DNA of 54,348 bases, from assembly GCF_018448935.1 (NCBI RefSeq), contig NZ_RCWC01000041.1:1-54348 (forward strand), written 5' to 3'. Below the pieces are notes generated by a model that made no database searches, had not been told where the DNA came from, and was given only the letters and a program-made list of their open reading frames with translations. Of this stretch, positions 33,168 to 47,028 are shown piece after piece. The stretch's first letter is position 1, and each line of letters begins with the position of its first letter. Source of the stretch: Photorhabdus noenieputensis (GTDB lineage Bacteria; Pseudomonadota; Gammaproteobacteria; Enterobacterales; Enterobacteriaceae). The translations under genes and the position numbers were made by a program.

Positions 33168-33189
33168 AATACCTGAAAACGGTAATGAA

Positions 33190-33408
<219 letters not shown>

Positions 33409-33564
33409 CTAATCCTCTAAGTTTAATAACCATCGTTTTTAACGGGCAAGATAATGCCGAAAAACCCTCATTATGTAAAGGAATGTTGTATTTTAACCCG
33501 CTATTTTGCAAATGGTGCATGGTGATATTTACGTTATAATCAACATGAATCGGTCAAATGTTGA

Positions 33565-34257
33565 TTATAATTCCAGTACTTGTTGTGACCAGCAACCGAG
33601 TCTTAATGACCGATTTCTGAATTGATAAAGATGCTGAATAAATTCTTCCCTAGCGATCTCTTTTGCACCTAGTGACGCAGTGTGATGATTAAGCACTTGG
33701 CAATCCAGTAGTTCACCACCGTGTCGCAGAAAATGGTGATAGAAAGCAATGAACGCACATTTGGATGCATTTTCCATTCTGCTAAACATAGACTCACCAC
33801 AGAATAGTGTACCAACGCTAACACCATACAAGCCACCAACAATCCGCTCATTGTGCCAGACTTCTATCGAATGTGCTTGTCCTGTTTGATGCAATTTCTG
33901 ATAACCTTGTTGAATATCCCGACCTATCCATGTTCCTTCCTGCCGTTGAGCGCAGAAATAAACCACTTGTTCAAAGGCATGATTCACCGTAATACGGTAT
34001 GGGTGATTGCGCAGAAACCGGCGTAATGTTCGGCCGATATGCAATTCACCCGGAATGATTACCGCACGTGGATCGGGAGACCACCAAAGTGGCACTTCGC
34101 TGGGTAAAAACCAAGGAAAAATGCCTTGATGGTAAGCCGCATTTAATCGTTTAGCGGATAAATCCCCTCCTACCGCCAGTAGACCATTAGGCTCCGTTAA
34201 TGCTTCTTTTGGGTGAGGGAAATCATATGAGTCATCATTCAGTTGAATTATTGGCAT
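33565..34257 (-). CDS. aat: Leucyl/phenylalanyl-tRNA-protein transferase
   Basis: A 230-aa aminoacyl-transferase that adds Leu or Phe to proteins with N-terminal Lys or Arg, creating N-degrons read by ClpS. Conserved parts are the N-terminal [43 protein letters not shown]-like core ([12 protein letters not shown]) and FCGESMFSR. It starts 6 nt after the cydC stop, so it is probably the last gene of a cydD-cydC-aat transcript, as in E. coli. Confidence 0.96.
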   Translation of the reverse strand: MPIIQLNDDSYDFPHPKEALTEPNGLLAVGGDLSAKRLNAAYHQGIFPWFLPSEVPLWWSPDPRAVIIPGELHIGRTLRRFLRNHPYRITVNHAFEQVVYFCAQRQEGTWIGRDIQQGYQKLHQTGQAHSIEVWHNERIVGGLYGVSVGTLFCGESMFSRMENASKCAFIAFYHHFLRHGGELLDCQVLNHHTASLGAKEIAREEFIQHLYQFRNRSLRLGCWSQQVLEL

Positions 34258-34263
34258 CGTGTG

Positions 34264-36012
34264 TTACTGCTCCGGTTCAAGACGAATCTGATGTTGCCGT
34301 TGATGAAATTGATAATAGCGACCTTGCTGAGTCAGTAATTCATCATGTTGCCCTTGTTCAATGATGGTGCCGCCATCCATGACGTAAATACGATCCATAT
34401 GATTAAGTCCGTACAGGCGGTGGGTGACAATAATTAATGACTTATGCTGACAATGCTGACGCAGTAAAGACAGAATTTGCTGTTCAGTGTCCGCATCGAG
34501 TCCTTCCGTAGGTTCATCCAGCAACATCAGTGGTGCCGAGTGCAATAACGCTCTGGCAATCCCCAAGCGACGCTGTTCACCACCTGATAACTGACGACCA
34601 CCTTCGCCCATCCAGCAGTTTAGTCCCTCATTGGTTTCCAGTAGATTGCTTAAACCCACCTGTTTCAGCACAGTTTCCAGTTCATTATCGGTTGCATGTG
34701 GTTTTGCCAGTAATAAATTCTGGCGTAAAGTATGACTGAATACATGCACACGTTGTGGAACAACCGATATCATGCTGCGCAGAGTGGATTCGTCATAAGT
34801 AGTAATGGGATGTTGGTTCAGACAGATTGTGCCTAAATCAACATCCCAGGCTCGGGTCAGTAATTGTAGTAAGGTGGATTTACCACAACCGGTTTTGCCT
34901 AACAGCGCGATATGTTCTCCCGCTTTCAGGCAGAGAGAGACATTTTTCAGGACAGCCATTGGCTGATCAGGATAGGTGAAACTGATATTTTTGATATCAA
35001 TACTGGCTTGCGCTGAACTTTCCGGTCCTGATGTAGGAAATGTGACTTCCGGTTCTTGTTGCATCAATTGAGAAACACGGGTTGCAGAGGTAATGACTTG
35101 CCCCAGATGTTGGAATGCAACAGCAACAGGCCCCAGACTTTCAAACGCAGCAAGAGAACAGAAGACAAACAGCGCAATTAATGCTCCCGGCTGGCTGTTT
35201 CCCCCTACGCCGTTAGCAGCCAGCCATAAGATCAATGTGACAGTCATACCAGTGGCGAAAATCATGATTGCCTGTGACAAACCGGTCAGATTGGCTTGCT
35301 GTTGTTGACGTCTTAACCAACGTGACTCAATATCGGCCATTGACTTGCGGAAACGGCCAATAGCACCAAATACCATCAATTCAGCTTGCCCTTGCAACGC
35401 CGCTGTAAGTTGGGTGCGGTATTGACCACGCAGAATAGTCAGATCGCGGCCGACGGATTTACCTGCGTTATAAAATACCAATGGCAGCAGGATCAACAGC
35501 GTCAGCATAATACCGCCAAGAGTATAGGCTAATGTGAGATCCAGAAAACCAAGACCGAAAGTGAGAACTATAATAACGATAAAAGCTGATAATATCGGCG
35601 AAATCACCCGTAAATAGAGGTGATCCAATGTTTCAACGTCAGCGACTAGCCGGTTTAATAATTCGCCCTGACGAAAACGAGCCATTCCTCCCGGTGAGAG
35701 TGGCAAAATTTTCTGAAAGGCAAAAACCCGTAAATGTGCCAATACCCGGAAAGTGGCGTCATGGCTAACCAACCGTTCAGCATAGCGTCCGGCAGTTCGA
35801 AGAATGGCAGAGCCACGGACACCCGCGGCCGGTAGCATATAGTTGAAGGTATAACCGGCAAAACCTGCTAGTGCTGCGCCTGCAAGGAACCAGCCAGAGA
35901 GAGTCAGTAAACTTATACTGGCGAGTAGCGTAACAATGGCCAGAACCATGCCTAAACTGATAAGAAACCAATGACGGCGATAGAGCGCCAGAAAAGGAAG
36001 CAATACCCGCAT
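34264..36012 (-). CDS. cydC: Glutathione/L-cysteine ABC exporter subunit CydC
   Basis: A 582-aa half-transporter with six N-terminal transmembrane helices and a C-terminal ATPase domain: Walker A GKTGCGKST, signature LSGGEQRRLGIARAL, Walker B LMLLDEPTEGLD. It pairs with CydD to export cysteine and glutathione to the periplasm, needed for cytochrome bd and c assembly. It starts 2 nt after the cydD stop, so equimolar coupled translation is likely. The order cydD-cydC-aat and neighbour trxB are as in E. coli. Confidence 0.96.
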   Translation of the reverse strand: MRVLLPFLALYRRHWFLISLGMVLAIVTLLASISLLTLSGWFLAGAALAGFAGYTFNYMLPAAGVRGSAILRTAGRYAERLVSHDATFRVLAHLRVFAFQKILPLSPGGMARFRQGELLNRLVADVETLDHLYLRVISPILSAFIVIIVLTFGLGFLDLTLAYTLGGIMLTLLILLPLVFYNAGKSVGRDLTILRGQYRTQLTAALQGQAELMVFGAIGRFRKSMADIESRWLRRQQQQANLTGLSQAIMIFATGMTVTLILWLAANGVGGNSQPGALIALFVFCSLAAFESLGPVAVAFQHLGQVITSATRVSQLMQQEPEVTFPTSGPESSAQASIDIKNISFTYPDQPMAVLKNVSLCLKAGEHIALLGKTGCGKSTLLQLLTRAWDVDLGTICLNQHPITTYDESTLRSMISVVPQRVHVFSHTLRQNLLLAKPHATDNELETVLKQVGLSNLLETNEGLNCWMGEGGRQLSGGEQRRLGIARALLHSAPLMLLDEPTEGLDADTEQQILSLLRQHCQHKSLIIVTHRLYGLNHMDRIYVMDGGTIIEQGQHDELLTQQGRYYQFHQRQHQIRLEPEQ

Positions 36013-36014
36013 AA

Positions 36015-37784
36015 TTACAGCTCCTCACTTCGATAGGATAACAGTCGGGTGAATACCCCTTGGGATTGGCTTAGCGTCTGATAATCTCCCTGTTCAATAA
36101 TCAGCCCCTTTTCCATGACCCAAATCTGATCATATTCCAGTGTCTCTTCCAATTGGTGGGTAACTAACAAGGTTGTCTGATGATGAGATGCCTGATTGAG
36201 TGTTGCCATAACCCGTTGTTCGCTATGCGCATCCAGGCTGGCGGCAGGTTCATCCAGTAATAATAACTGGCGGGGTTTCAATAGGGCACGGGCGACAGCG
36301 ATACGTTGGGCCTGACCAACGGATAATCGTGCTGCATTATCACCGATAATAGTATTCAGCCCATCGGGTAAATCATGAATGAATTCGGTGACGTATGCTT
36401 GCTCCATAACCTGATGGATTTGTTGTTGATTGGCATTAGGTTGGTTCAGACGAATATTATCAAGCAAAGTCTGTTCAGGCAGATGTGGATTTTGTCCAAC
36501 CCAACTCAGTTGGTTACGCCATCTCTGTAGATCCAACTCACGCAGCTCAGCGCCATTAATTTGTATTGAGCCACGATAGGGCAGGAACCCTAACAGTAAA
36601 TTCAAGAGGGAGCTTTTACCTGCTCCGCTCAGGCCAACTAATGCCACCCGCTGATTTTTCTCTATAGTAAAATTCAACGGGCCAGCAAGCCGGTTGCCAT
36701 CGTGGGCTAAAATTTCCAGATTATTAGCAATGATGGTTAACGAATCGTGAGGGTTTAGCGTTTTATCACCACCGGCAGGTGCGTGTTCGCCATCACTGCT
36801 TAATAAAGTCACTAATGCTTCTGCGGCACCAACCGCCTGTGCTTTGGCGTGATAGTAAGTGCCGAGATCACGCAATGGCTGGAAAAATTCTGGGGCGAGG
36901 GTTAATACCAGAAAACCGGCAAACAGGGTAACGCCCATCCCATAGCTGCCAAAATTAAGCTCCCCCAGATAGGAGAAACCGAAATAGACAGCGACAATGG
37001 CAATAGAAATGGCAGCAAAGAATTCCAGCACCGCGGAAGAAAGGAACGCTAATCTCAGCACTTCCATCGTCCTGCGACGGAAGTTTTCGGTAGATTCGCT
37101 GATTTGTTGTGCTTCTGCATTGCCGCGATAAAACAGGCGCAGCGTTTCCAGCCCACGTAGCCGATCCAAGAAATTACCGCTTAACCGGCCTAGTGCGACA
37201 AAATTACGCCGATTAGCGTCTGCGGCACCTAAACCAACCAGTGCCATAAACAGGGGAATCAGCGGAGCCGTCGCGAATAAAATTAGCCCGGCAGCCCAGT
37301 TAACAGGGAATAGGGTGATCAGGATAAGAATAGGGATCATGACGGCAAGAGACATCTGCGGCAGATAGCGGGAGTAATAATTCTGCATATCTTCTATTTG
37401 CTCAAGGATAATGGTTGCCCAACTACCGGCTGGTTTGCCTTTAACCCACGCTGGGCCAAGTTGTTCAAGTTTATCCAATACCATAGCGCGGATTTTTTGA
37501 CGCACGACTTTGCCACAGATAAAGCCTATTCGTTCCCGAATAGCACTGATGATGGCCCGTAGAGCAAAGATGGCTGCTAACAACCAAAATTCATTCGAGA
37601 TGTGCTCGCGCGGAAGGTTATCCATGATTAAAGCTTGCAGAATTGAGGCAAGTAACCAGGCTTGAGTGATAATCAACAATCCACTGATTAAGCCGAGTAA
37701 CATGGACAGGCGGAGCCAGCGTTGGGCCGGGGCACTTTGCTGTTTCAGCCAGCGAACCAATTCGTACTGTCTTGTTTTGTCCAT
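36015..37784 (-). CDS. cydD: Glutathione/L-cysteine ABC exporter subunit CydD
   Basis: A 589-aa partner of CydC: six transmembrane helices then an ATPase domain with Walker A GLSGAGKSS, signature LSVGQAQRIAVARAL and Walker B LLLLDEPAASLDAH. The signature has LSVGQ instead of LSGGQ, as in E. coli CydD. It is the first gene of the cydDC-aat block. The 5' neighbour trxB is separated by a terminator. Confidence 0.96.
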   Translation of the reverse strand: MDKTRQYELVRWLKQQSAPAQRWLRLSMLLGLISGLLIITQAWLLASILQALIMDNLPREHISNEFWLLAAIFALRAIISAIRERIGFICGKVVRQKIRAMVLDKLEQLGPAWVKGKPAGSWATIILEQIEDMQNYYSRYLPQMSLAVMIPILILITLFPVNWAAGLILFATAPLIPLFMALVGLGAADANRRNFVALGRLSGNFLDRLRGLETLRLFYRGNAEAQQISESTENFRRRTMEVLRLAFLSSAVLEFFAAISIAIVAVYFGFSYLGELNFGSYGMGVTLFAGFLVLTLAPEFFQPLRDLGTYYHAKAQAVGAAEALVTLLSSDGEHAPAGGDKTLNPHDSLTIIANNLEILAHDGNRLAGPLNFTIEKNQRVALVGLSGAGKSSLLNLLLGFLPYRGSIQINGAELRELDLQRWRNQLSWVGQNPHLPEQTLLDNIRLNQPNANQQQIHQVMEQAYVTEFIHDLPDGLNTIIGDNAARLSVGQAQRIAVARALLKPRQLLLLDEPAASLDAHSEQRVMATLNQASHHQTTLLVTHQLEETLEYDQIWVMEKGLIIEQGDYQTLSQSQGVFTRLLSYRSEEL

Positions 37785-37875
37785 AGAAAAAATTCTAATC
37801 TAGCAGGTGAGGGTAATGGTGTACCAAAAGGCTGGACATATCCTATGTGTCAGCATCCTGCTGATATGTTACATG

Positions 37876-37903
37876 TTAAAAGGCGCTACCGAAATAGCGC
37901 CTT
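37876..37903 (-). terminator. trxB terminator
   Basis: AAGGCGCTA/TAGCGCCTT, a 9-bp stem with a 6-nt loop, starts 14 nt after the trxB stop on the minus strand and runs into TTTTAACA. Confidence 0.85.
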
Positions 37904-37917
37904 GAAAGAAAAAGAAT

Positions 37918-39376
<1,459 letters not shown>

Positions 39377-39871
39377 ATGATAGATAATAAAAAACGTCCG
39401 GGAAAAGATCTTGATCGCATAGATCGTAATATCCTAAATGAGCTACAAAAAGATGGGCGAATTTCTAACGTAGAACTGTCTAAACGGGTAGGTTTGTCTC
39501 CAACCCCGTGTCTGGAGCGTGTTCGTCGTTTGGAACGTCAAGGGTTTATTACTGGATACACGGCATTGCTGAATCCTCACTATTTGGATGCATCTTTGCT
39601 GGTATTTGTTGAAATTACTTTAAACCGTGGTGCTCCAGATGTTTTTGAACAATTCAATGCTGCTGTACAAAAATTGGAAGAGATTCAGGAATGTCACTTG
39701 GTTTCCGGTGATTTCGACTATCTATTAAAAACCCGCGTACCAGACATGTCAGCTTATCGTAAGTTGCTGGGCGAAACATTGTTGCGTTTGCCAGGTGTTA
39801 ATGACACCCGCACATATGTTGTAATGGAAGAAGTTAAGCAGAGCAACCGTCTGGTCATTAAGACGCGCTAA
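39377..39871 (+). CDS. lrp: Leucine-responsive regulatory protein
   Basis: A 164-aa global regulator with an N-terminal winged helix-turn-helix (about residues 12-60, LSKRVGLSPTPCLERVRRLE) and a C-terminal RAM domain that binds leucine. It is nearly identical to E. coli Lrp throughout. In Photorhabdus and Xenorhabdus, Lrp is known to control the switch between symbiotic and pathogenic traits and secondary metabolism. Its own promoter region faces trxB. ftsK follows after 147 bp. Confidence 0.98.
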   Translation: MIDNKKRPGKDLDRIDRNILNELQKDGRISNVELSKRVGLSPTPCLERVRRLERQGFITGYTALLNPHYLDASLLVFVEITLNRGAPDVFEQFNAAVQKLEEIQECHLVSGDFDYLLKTRVPDMSAYRKLLGETLLRLPGVNDTRTYVVMEEVKQSNRLVIKTR

Positions 39872-39941
39872 AATCTTACCAAAAATGTACAGGTGCAAAA
39901 CTGGAAAAACTTAGGTACACTCCTGTTTATGCATACAGTTT

Positions 39942-39968
39942 CAACGCTGAGCTATCTCGGCGTTGTTC
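39942..39968 (+). terminator. Candidate lrp terminator
   Basis: CAACGCTGAG pairs with CTCGGCGTTG (one T-G pair), followed by TTCCGTT, 71 nt past the lrp stop. A weak U-run makes this a moderate call. Confidence 0.5.
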
Positions 39969-40018
39969 CGTTAAATCAATTGTTCCGTTAAATCAACAGG
40001 AAACCTGGAGAGCCTTTC

Positions 40019-43000
40019 TTGAGCCAGGAATATACAGAAGATAAAAATATTAAGTTAAAGAGACTGAGTAGTGGGCGCAGGCTGTTAGAAGCTGTGTTGC
40101 TTGTTATTGTCATTCTAGCGGCTTATCTGATGGTCGCGCTTGTCAGTTTTAATCCTTCTGATCCCAGTTGGTCTCAGACTGCATGGCATGAGCCGGTGCA
40201 TAATTTGGGTGGAGGAGTTGGTGCGTGGCTGGCTGATACGTTGTTTTCTGCATTTGGGATTCTAGCTTATGCCATCCCTCCGGTGATGATATTGGGTTGC
40301 TGGAGTGCTTTTAGGCAACATGATGACCGGGAGTATGTCGATTTCTTTGCGCTGGCTTTGCGCGTTATTGGCGCATTGGCAATTGTCTTAACTTCATGTG
40401 GATTAGCGGCACTGAATATTGACGATCTCCATTACTTTGCTTCCGGCGGTATTATTGGCAGCCTGTTTAGCAGCGCAATGTTGCCTTGGTTTAATGAATT
40501 GGGCGCGACTTTAGTCTTGCTGTGTATTTGGGCAATTGGGTTTACGCTATTTACTGGCTGGTCATGGTTAACTATTGCTGAAAAAACAGGGGCAGTGATT
40601 CTGGGGGCAATAGGATTTATTACCAACCGCAGCCGTAATGAACAAGAATATACGCCATACGATGAAACGGCTATTGCGCGGGAAAATCTCGCCGATGATA
40701 AAACAGAACCTGAATTCACCGCGGCTGATATTGATCATGATGATGTGCTATTTACAGCACCTTCAGCCGCAGAGTTAGCAAAAACTGAACTGGATGAACC
40801 AGAATCAGTGAAAACAGAAATCGAGCAAGAACAGCCAACGGATATTCCTACCATTAATATGGCTGATATTGATGTTGAACCTAAAATTCTGGTCAATACA
40901 TCTGATGATGATATTGTACAGTCTCAGCCATTAATGGAAGAAAGTGAAAAGAATAATAACGACGAACCTGTTCGTTATACATTTGAAATTCCTGCTGAGT
41001 ACCATTTTGAACCTATATCTGAATCTCACCGTCAAGGGCCGCCAACATTTGAACCCGTCGAAAGTAGCCAAAATAGCAGTGATACTTTCACTTTTATGCC
41101 TGAAATAGAGCCAAAAAATACCGAGCAAAAAAATGTTATGGCAGCAACCGCCGCAACGGTTATAACGGGTAACTCACAGGTTAAACAAGGAATCGGGCCA
41201 GAACTGCCTCGTCCTAATCCTGTCCGTATTCCAACCCGCCGTGAACTGTATGGCATTAAAGTTCCTTCACAGCGTCTTGCAGAGCAACAGCGTGAAGAGG
41301 AGGCCAAACAGCAAGTAGATGAATCGGATGGCGATATTGAGGCTGATAAACAACAAGCAGCGTTGCTGCGTCAGCAGTTTCTTGAACAACAGCGCGAGCG
41401 TTATCGTATTACGACGGATACAGAAAAACAGGCCCCAATCCCTCCTCAAATAGGACAGAATCTATTTGAGCCGGAAAATCGGCCTGTGGTGGAAGAACGG
41501 GCTCAAGCCGCGACAGAGATTGTTAAACAGACAGTTGAGCAGTCGCAACATAAGCGTTATCAGGAGCAAAGTCACCAGGAGAAAAAAGAGCTCTCGGCTC
41601 TGGAGAGTTTATCGATTTTAAATAACTTCTCGCCGGTTGAAGATTTAGTTGAAAAGGAGCCAACAGAGCCGCTGTTTATGCCTTCTGTTCAATCAGCGCC
41701 GAAAAATCAATCAGAACGGCCGACAGAAATTGCTTTTGCGTCAGCGCCTGTACACAATACTGCGCAGCAACCGCAGCAACCGCAGCAACCGCAGCAACCG
41801 CAGCAACCGCAGCAACCGCAGCAACCGCAGCAACCGCAGCAACCGCAGCAACCGCAGCAACCGCAGCAACCGCAGCAACCGCAGCAACCGCAGCAAAATA
41901 GCTTATTTCATCCGTTTTTGGTTCGTAACGATCAACCGTTGCCAAAACCAACGACACCAATGCCTTCGCTCGAACTGTTAACCAGTCCTTTAGCAGAAGA
42001 AGAACCCGTTGATATGTTTGCCCTTGAGCAAACATCACGTTTAATTGAAGCGCGTCTGAGTGATTATCGAGTTAAAGCTGATGTCGTGGGTTTCTCACCC
42101 GGTCCGGTGATTACTCGGTTTGAACTGGATTTGGCCCCGGGTGTTAAAGCAGCACGTATTTCCAACTTATCAAGAGACTTGGCTCGCTCTCTATCAGCGG
42201 TCGCCGTGCGTATTGTTGAAGTGATTCCGGGTAAACCTTATGTTGGTTTGGAATTACCGAATAAAAAACGTCAGACGGTCTATTTGCGTGAAGTATTGGA
42301 TTGTGAAAAATTCCGCGATAATCCGTCACCACTAACCATTGTGTTGGGTAAAGATATTGGCGGCCAGCCGGTAGTAGCTGATTTAGGTAAAATGCCGCAC
42401 TTGCTGGTGGCGGGGACAACCGGTTCGGGTAAATCTGTTGGCGTCAACGCCATGATCCTCAGTATCCTCTATAAAGCAAAACCAGAGGATGTCCGCTTTA
42501 TTATGATTGACCCGAAAATGTTGGAATTATCGGTTTATGAAGGTATTCCGCATCTGTTAACCGAAGTTGTTACCGATATGAAAGATGCTGCTAATGCACT
42601 GCGTTGGTGCGTTAGTGAAATGGAACGCCGTTATAAACTGATGTCCGCATTAGGAGTACGTAATCTGGCGGGTTATAACGAAAAGGTTAAACAGGCGGAA
42701 GAGATGGGACGTCCAATCCCTCACCCATTCTGGAAGCCCGGTGACAGTATGGATATTACTCATCCGGTGCTGAAAAAAGAGCCATACATTGTTGTCATGG
42801 TCGATGAATTTGCTGATTTAATGATGACTGTCGGTAAAAAAGTTGAAGAGCTGATTGCCCGATTAGCACAGAAAGCGCGTGCTGCTGGTATCCATCTGGT
42901 TCTGGCGACTCAACGTCCATCGGTTGATATTATTACTGGTTTGATTAAAGCAAATATTCCGACGCGTATTGCTTTTACCGTTTCCAGCAAAATTGACTCC

Positions 43001-43435
43001 CGCACCATCCTTGATCAAGGTGGCGCTGAATCCCTGTTGGGCATGGGAGATATGCTTTATCTAGCACCAAACTCCTCGATTCCGGTGCGTGTTCATGGTG
43101 CATTTGTTCGGGATCAGGAAGTTCATGAAGTGGTGAATGATTGGAAAGCCCGTGGTCGTCCAGAGTATGTTGACAGTATTATCAGTGGTGGTGATGATGC
43201 TGAGGGTGGCTTAGGTTTTGACAGTGATGAAGAGCTGGACGCCCTGTTTGATCAGGCAGTTCAATTCGTGACGGAAAAACGACGAGTTTCGATTTCTGGT
43301 GTTCAGCGTCAATTCCGTATTGGTTATAACCGAGCGGCGCGTATTGTGGAACAGATGGAGGCGCAACAGATTGTCAGTGCTCCAGGTCATAATGGTAATC
43401 GTGAAGTATTGGCCCCACCGCCACATGAGAGCTGA
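40019..43435 (+). CDS. ftsK: DNA translocase FtsK
   Basis: This 1138-aa septal DNA pump coordinates chromosome dimer resolution with division. The TTG start is chosen because [25 protein letters not shown] is the family N-terminus; E. coli also starts with TTG. Four N-terminal transmembrane helices (about 25-190) are followed by a long Pro/Gln/Glu-rich linker (about 210-640) and the RecA-like motor, with Walker A GTTGSGKS at 799-806 and Walker [11 protein letters not shown]. The C-terminal gamma winged helix reads KOPS and contacts XerD ([17 protein letters not shown]). The linker carries 14 perfect QQP repeats at residues 583-624. Confidence 0.97.
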   Translation: MSQEYTEDKNIKLKRLSSGRRLLEAVLLVIVILAAYLMVALVSFNPSDPSWSQTAWHEPVHNLGGGVGAWLADTLFSAFGILAYAIPPVMILGCWSAFRQHDDREYVDFFALALRVIGALAIVLTSCGLAALNIDDLHYFASGGIIGSLFSSAMLPWFNELGATLVLLCIWAIGFTLFTGWSWLTIAEKTGAVILGAIGFITNRSRNEQEYTPYDETAIARENLADDKTEPEFTAADIDHDDVLFTAPSAAELAKTELDEPESVKTEIEQEQPTDIPTINMADIDVEPKILVNTSDDDIVQSQPLMEESEKNNNDEPVRYTFEIPAEYHFEPISESHRQGPPTFEPVESSQNSSDTFTFMPEIEPKNTEQKNVMAATAATVITGNSQVKQGIGPELPRPNPVRIPTRRELYGIKVPSQRLAEQQREEEAKQQVDESDGDIEADKQQAALLRQQFLEQQRERYRITTDTEKQAPIPPQIGQNLFEPENRPVVEERAQAATEIVKQTVEQSQHKRYQEQSHQEKKELSALESLSILNNFSPVEDLVEKEPTEPLFMPSVQSAPKNQSERPTEIAFASAPVHNTAQQPQQPQQPQQPQQPQQPQQPQQPQQPQQPQQPQQPQQPQQPQQNSLFHPFLVRNDQPLPKPTTPMPSLELLTSPLAEEEPVDMFALEQTSRLIEARLSDYRVKADVVGFSPGPVITRFELDLAPGVKAARISNLSRDLARSLSAVAVRIVEVIPGKPYVGLELPNKKRQTVYLREVLDCEKFRDNPSPLTIVLGKDIGGQPVVADLGKMPHLLVAGTTGSGKSVGVNAMILSILYKAKPEDVRFIMIDPKMLELSVYEGIPHLLTEVVTDMKDAANALRWCVSEMERRYKLMSALGVRNLAGYNEKVKQAEEMGRPIPHPFWKPGDSMDITHPVLKKEPYIVVMVDEFADLMMTVGKKVEELIARLAQKARAAGIHLVLATQRPSVDIITGLIKANIPTRIAFTVSSKIDSRTILDQGGAESLLGMGDMLYLAPNSSIPVRVHGAFVRDQEVHEVVNDWKARGRPEYVDSIISGGDDAEGGLGFDSDEELDALFDQAVQFVTEKRRVSISGVQRQFRIGYNRAARIVEQMEAQQIVSAPGHNGNREVLAPPPHES
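41765..41890 (+). repeat. Perfect 9-bp tandem repeat in the FtsK linker (14 copies)
   Basis: CAGCAACCG repeated 14 times without a single change, encoding (Gln-Gln-Pro)14 in frame, followed by a partial CAGCAA. A unit of 9 bp keeps the frame whatever the copy number, so it can vary between strains. Confidence 0.98.
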
Positions 43436-43528
43436 TAGTGAATATTGAACGTTGAAGACTCTGATAATAAATCACTTAAGTAATAACGTTGAGAAAGAAG
43501 TAATAACGCTGAGAAAGGTATCTCTTAC

Positions 43529-44140
43529 ATGAAAAAGCTGATATTGATTGGTTGTTTAATGGCTGGCATGAATATCAATGCGGCATGGGCAAATGCCAGC
43601 CAGAATTTGCAGGAACGTTTGAGTAAAGTAAACAGTTTTCATGCCAGCTTTACTCAGACAGTCACCAGTGATGATGGGGCAACAATTCAGGAAGGTGAAG
43701 GGCAGTTGTGGGTTAAACGACCAAACCTATTTAACTGGCACATGACATCCCCTGATGAAAGCGTCTTGGTATCGGACGGTAAAACATTGTGGTTCTATAA
43801 TCCATTTGTTGAGCAGGTAACGGCTAATTGGTTGAAAGATGCCACAGGTAACACGCCGTTTATGTTAATTACTCGTAACGATGCTAAAGATTGGTCCCAA
43901 TATAAAATTAGCCAGCAAGGGAATGATTTTGAACTGACGCCGAATAATGTCGCTGGCAACCTGAAACGCTTCTCGATTACCGTCACGACGGATGGCACTA
44001 TCCAAAAGTTTTCAGCCATAGAACAGGATGGCCAAAAGAGTGCTTATCAATTAAAAGGGCAGCAAAATACCCATGTGGATGCGGCAAAATTCAGTTTTAC
44101 CCTACCGAAAGGCGTTACGCTGGATGATCAGCGCCAGTGA
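43529..44140 (+). CDS. lolA: Outer-membrane lipoprotein carrier protein LolA
   Basis: A 203-aa periplasmic chaperone that carries lipoproteins from LolCDE to LolB. The signal peptide is cleaved after AWA at about residue 21. The mature protein has the FHASFTQTV start, [27 protein letters not shown] and the NTPFMLITR segment. These build the half-open beta-barrel with its hydrophobic lipid-binding cavity. Located between ftsK and rarA as in E. coli; an 8-nt gap precedes rarA. Confidence 0.96.
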   Translation: MKKLILIGCLMAGMNINAAWANASQNLQERLSKVNSFHASFTQTVTSDDGATIQEGEGQLWVKRPNLFNWHMTSPDESVLVSDGKTLWFYNPFVEQVTANWLKDATGNTPFMLITRNDAKDWSQYKISQQGNDFELTPNNVAGNLKRFSITVTTDGTIQKFSAIEQDGQKSAYQLKGQQNTHVDAAKFSFTLPKGVTLDDQRQ

Positions 44141-44147
44141 GGTTTAA

Positions 44148-45491
44148 GTGAACAACCTGTCACTCGATTTTTCACAAAATGAATTCCAGCCATTGGCCGC
44201 GCGTATGCGGCCGATGACATTAGAGCAATATATCGGCCAGCAGCATTTATTAGCCGTAGGAAAGCCGCTTCCAAGGGCTATCCGGGCTGGACAATTGCAC
44301 TCCATGATTTTATGGGGGCCTCCGGGGACGGGCAAAACAACATTAGCTGAAATTATTGGGCATTGTGCTCAGGCTGATGTTGAACGGATATCCGCGGTTA
44401 CTTCCGGCATCAAAGAGATACGTGAATCTATTGAAAAGGCGCGCCAGAATCGGAACGCAGGGCGTAGAACTATCTTGTTTGTTGATGAAGTACATCGTTT
44501 TAACAAAAGTCAACAGGATGCTTTTCTGCCACACATTGAAGATGGCACGATCACTTTTATCGGTGCGACAACGGAGAACCCCTCTTTTGAACTGAATTCC
44601 GCATTACTTTCACGGGCACGAGTCTATCTGCTTAAATCATTGACAACAGAAGAGATTGAGCAGGTACTCGATCAGGCAATGAATGATAAAGAACGCGGTT
44701 ATCATGGTCAGAATATCATTTTGCCTGAAAATACCCGTCACATGATTGCCGAGCTGGTTGCTGGCGATGCCCGTCGTTCATTGAATTTGCTGGAAATGAT
44801 GGCGGATATGGCAGAAACCAATGCTCAGGGACAGAGGGTTTTGACACCGGCGCTATTGAAAGAAGTCAGTGGAGAGCGAAGTGCTCGTTTTGATAATAAA
44901 GGTGATCGTTATTACGATTTGATTTCAGCGCTGCATAAATCTATACGCGGTTCTGCACCTGATGCTGCGCTTTACTGGTATGCGCGGATCATTACTGCTG
45001 GTGGTGATCCGCTATATGTTGCACGTCGTTTATTGGCAATTGCTTCCGAAGATATTGGTAATGCCGATCCGCGGGGAATGCAGGTAGCCATTGCTGCGTG
45101 GGATTGTTTTACGCGTGTTGGGCCGGCAGAAGGTGAAAGAGCGATTGCTCAAGCTATTGTTTACCTTGCCTGTGCGCCGAAAAGTAACGCGGTTTATACC
45201 GCTTTTAAAGCAGCGATGGCTGATGCGAAGGAAAAACCTGATTATGATGTTCCTGTGCATTTGCGCAATGCGCCGACAAAATTGATGAAAGGGATGGGGC
45301 TTGGCGAAGAATATCGTTATGCCCATGACGAGCCTAATGCTTATGCGGCGGGTGAAGTTTATTTTCCATCTGAGATACGGGAAACTCGCTATTATCATCC
45401 GACTAACCGAGGGTTAGAAAGTAAAATAGGCGATAAACTCGCCTGGCTTGCTGAACAGGATCAAAATAGCCCGATAAAACGCTATCGCTAA
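44148..45491 (+). CDS. rarA: Replication-associated recombination protein A (RarA/MgsA)
   Basis: A 447-aa AAA+ ATPase related to clamp loaders, acting at stalled replication forks with SSB. Walker [10 protein letters not shown] and Walker [10 protein letters not shown] are followed by sensor 1 GATTENPSF and the arginine-finger segment [10 protein letters not shown]. The C-terminal tetramerisation part holds the conserved GCxx-type region [20 protein letters not shown]. The GTG at 44148 is the start ([13 protein letters not shown]). It is tightly linked to lolA, so cotranscription is likely. Confidence 0.96.
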   Translation: MNNLSLDFSQNEFQPLAARMRPMTLEQYIGQQHLLAVGKPLPRAIRAGQLHSMILWGPPGTGKTTLAEIIGHCAQADVERISAVTSGIKEIRESIEKARQNRNAGRRTILFVDEVHRFNKSQQDAFLPHIEDGTITFIGATTENPSFELNSALLSRARVYLLKSLTTEEIEQVLDQAMNDKERGYHGQNIILPENTRHMIAELVAGDARRSLNLLEMMADMAETNAQGQRVLTPALLKEVSGERSARFDNKGDRYYDLISALHKSIRGSAPDAALYWYARIITAGGDPLYVARRLLAIASEDIGNADPRGMQVAIAAWDCFTRVGPAEGERAIAQAIVYLACAPKSNAVYTAFKAAMADAKEKPDYDVPVHLRNAPTKLMKGMGLGEEYRYAHDEPNAYAAGEVYFPSEIRETRYYHPTNRGLESKIGDKLAWLAEQDQNSPIKRYR

Positions 45492-45532
45492 CGTTATTGT
45501 TGCGGTAAGGTTGACGGGTAAAAATACCTTAT

Positions 45533-45554
45533 GGCCCATCAACTTGTGTGGGCC
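45533..45554 (+). terminator. Hairpin between rarA and serS
   Basis: GGCCCA/TGGGCC with a 10-nt loop, followed by TATTTATAT. It is 41 nt past the rarA stop and could be a weak terminator. Confidence 0.4.
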
Positions 45555-45570
45555 TATTTATATCATCTAA

Positions 45571-46887
<1,317 letters not shown>

Positions 46888-46901
46888 TTATTGTGTTAAT
46901 G

Positions 46902-46926
46902 AAAAGCGCCAGGTTTGGCGCTTTTT
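46902..46926 (+). terminator. serS terminator
   Basis: AAAAGCGCCA-GGTT-TGGCGCTTTTT, a canonical stem and U-run 14 nt after the serS stop. Confidence 0.92.
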
Positions 46927-46992
46927 GCTGTCTATTTTATTAATTACAAATTTACTAAAAATAAAATTACCGAATTCAGTAAATAATAAATG

Positions 46993-47028
46993 TATCTTTA
47001 TCTTTATCTTTATCTTTATCTTTATCTT
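46993..47028. repeat. 6-bp tandem repeat (TATCTT)x6
   Basis: Six perfect TATCTT units lie directly against the stop codon of the first membrane-protein copy (47029) and in the 3' region of serS. It is a likely variable-number tandem repeat. Confidence 0.95.

Noticed and set aside
41765-41890. Repeat array resembling a CRISPR at first sight
   Set aside because: The units are contiguous 9-mers without spacers and encode QQP in frame.
41649-42038. Long frames on both strands over the FtsK repeat (RSN and AVA repeats)
   Set aside because: They are by-products of a 9-bp repeat, which leaves all six frames open; FtsK is the real gene.
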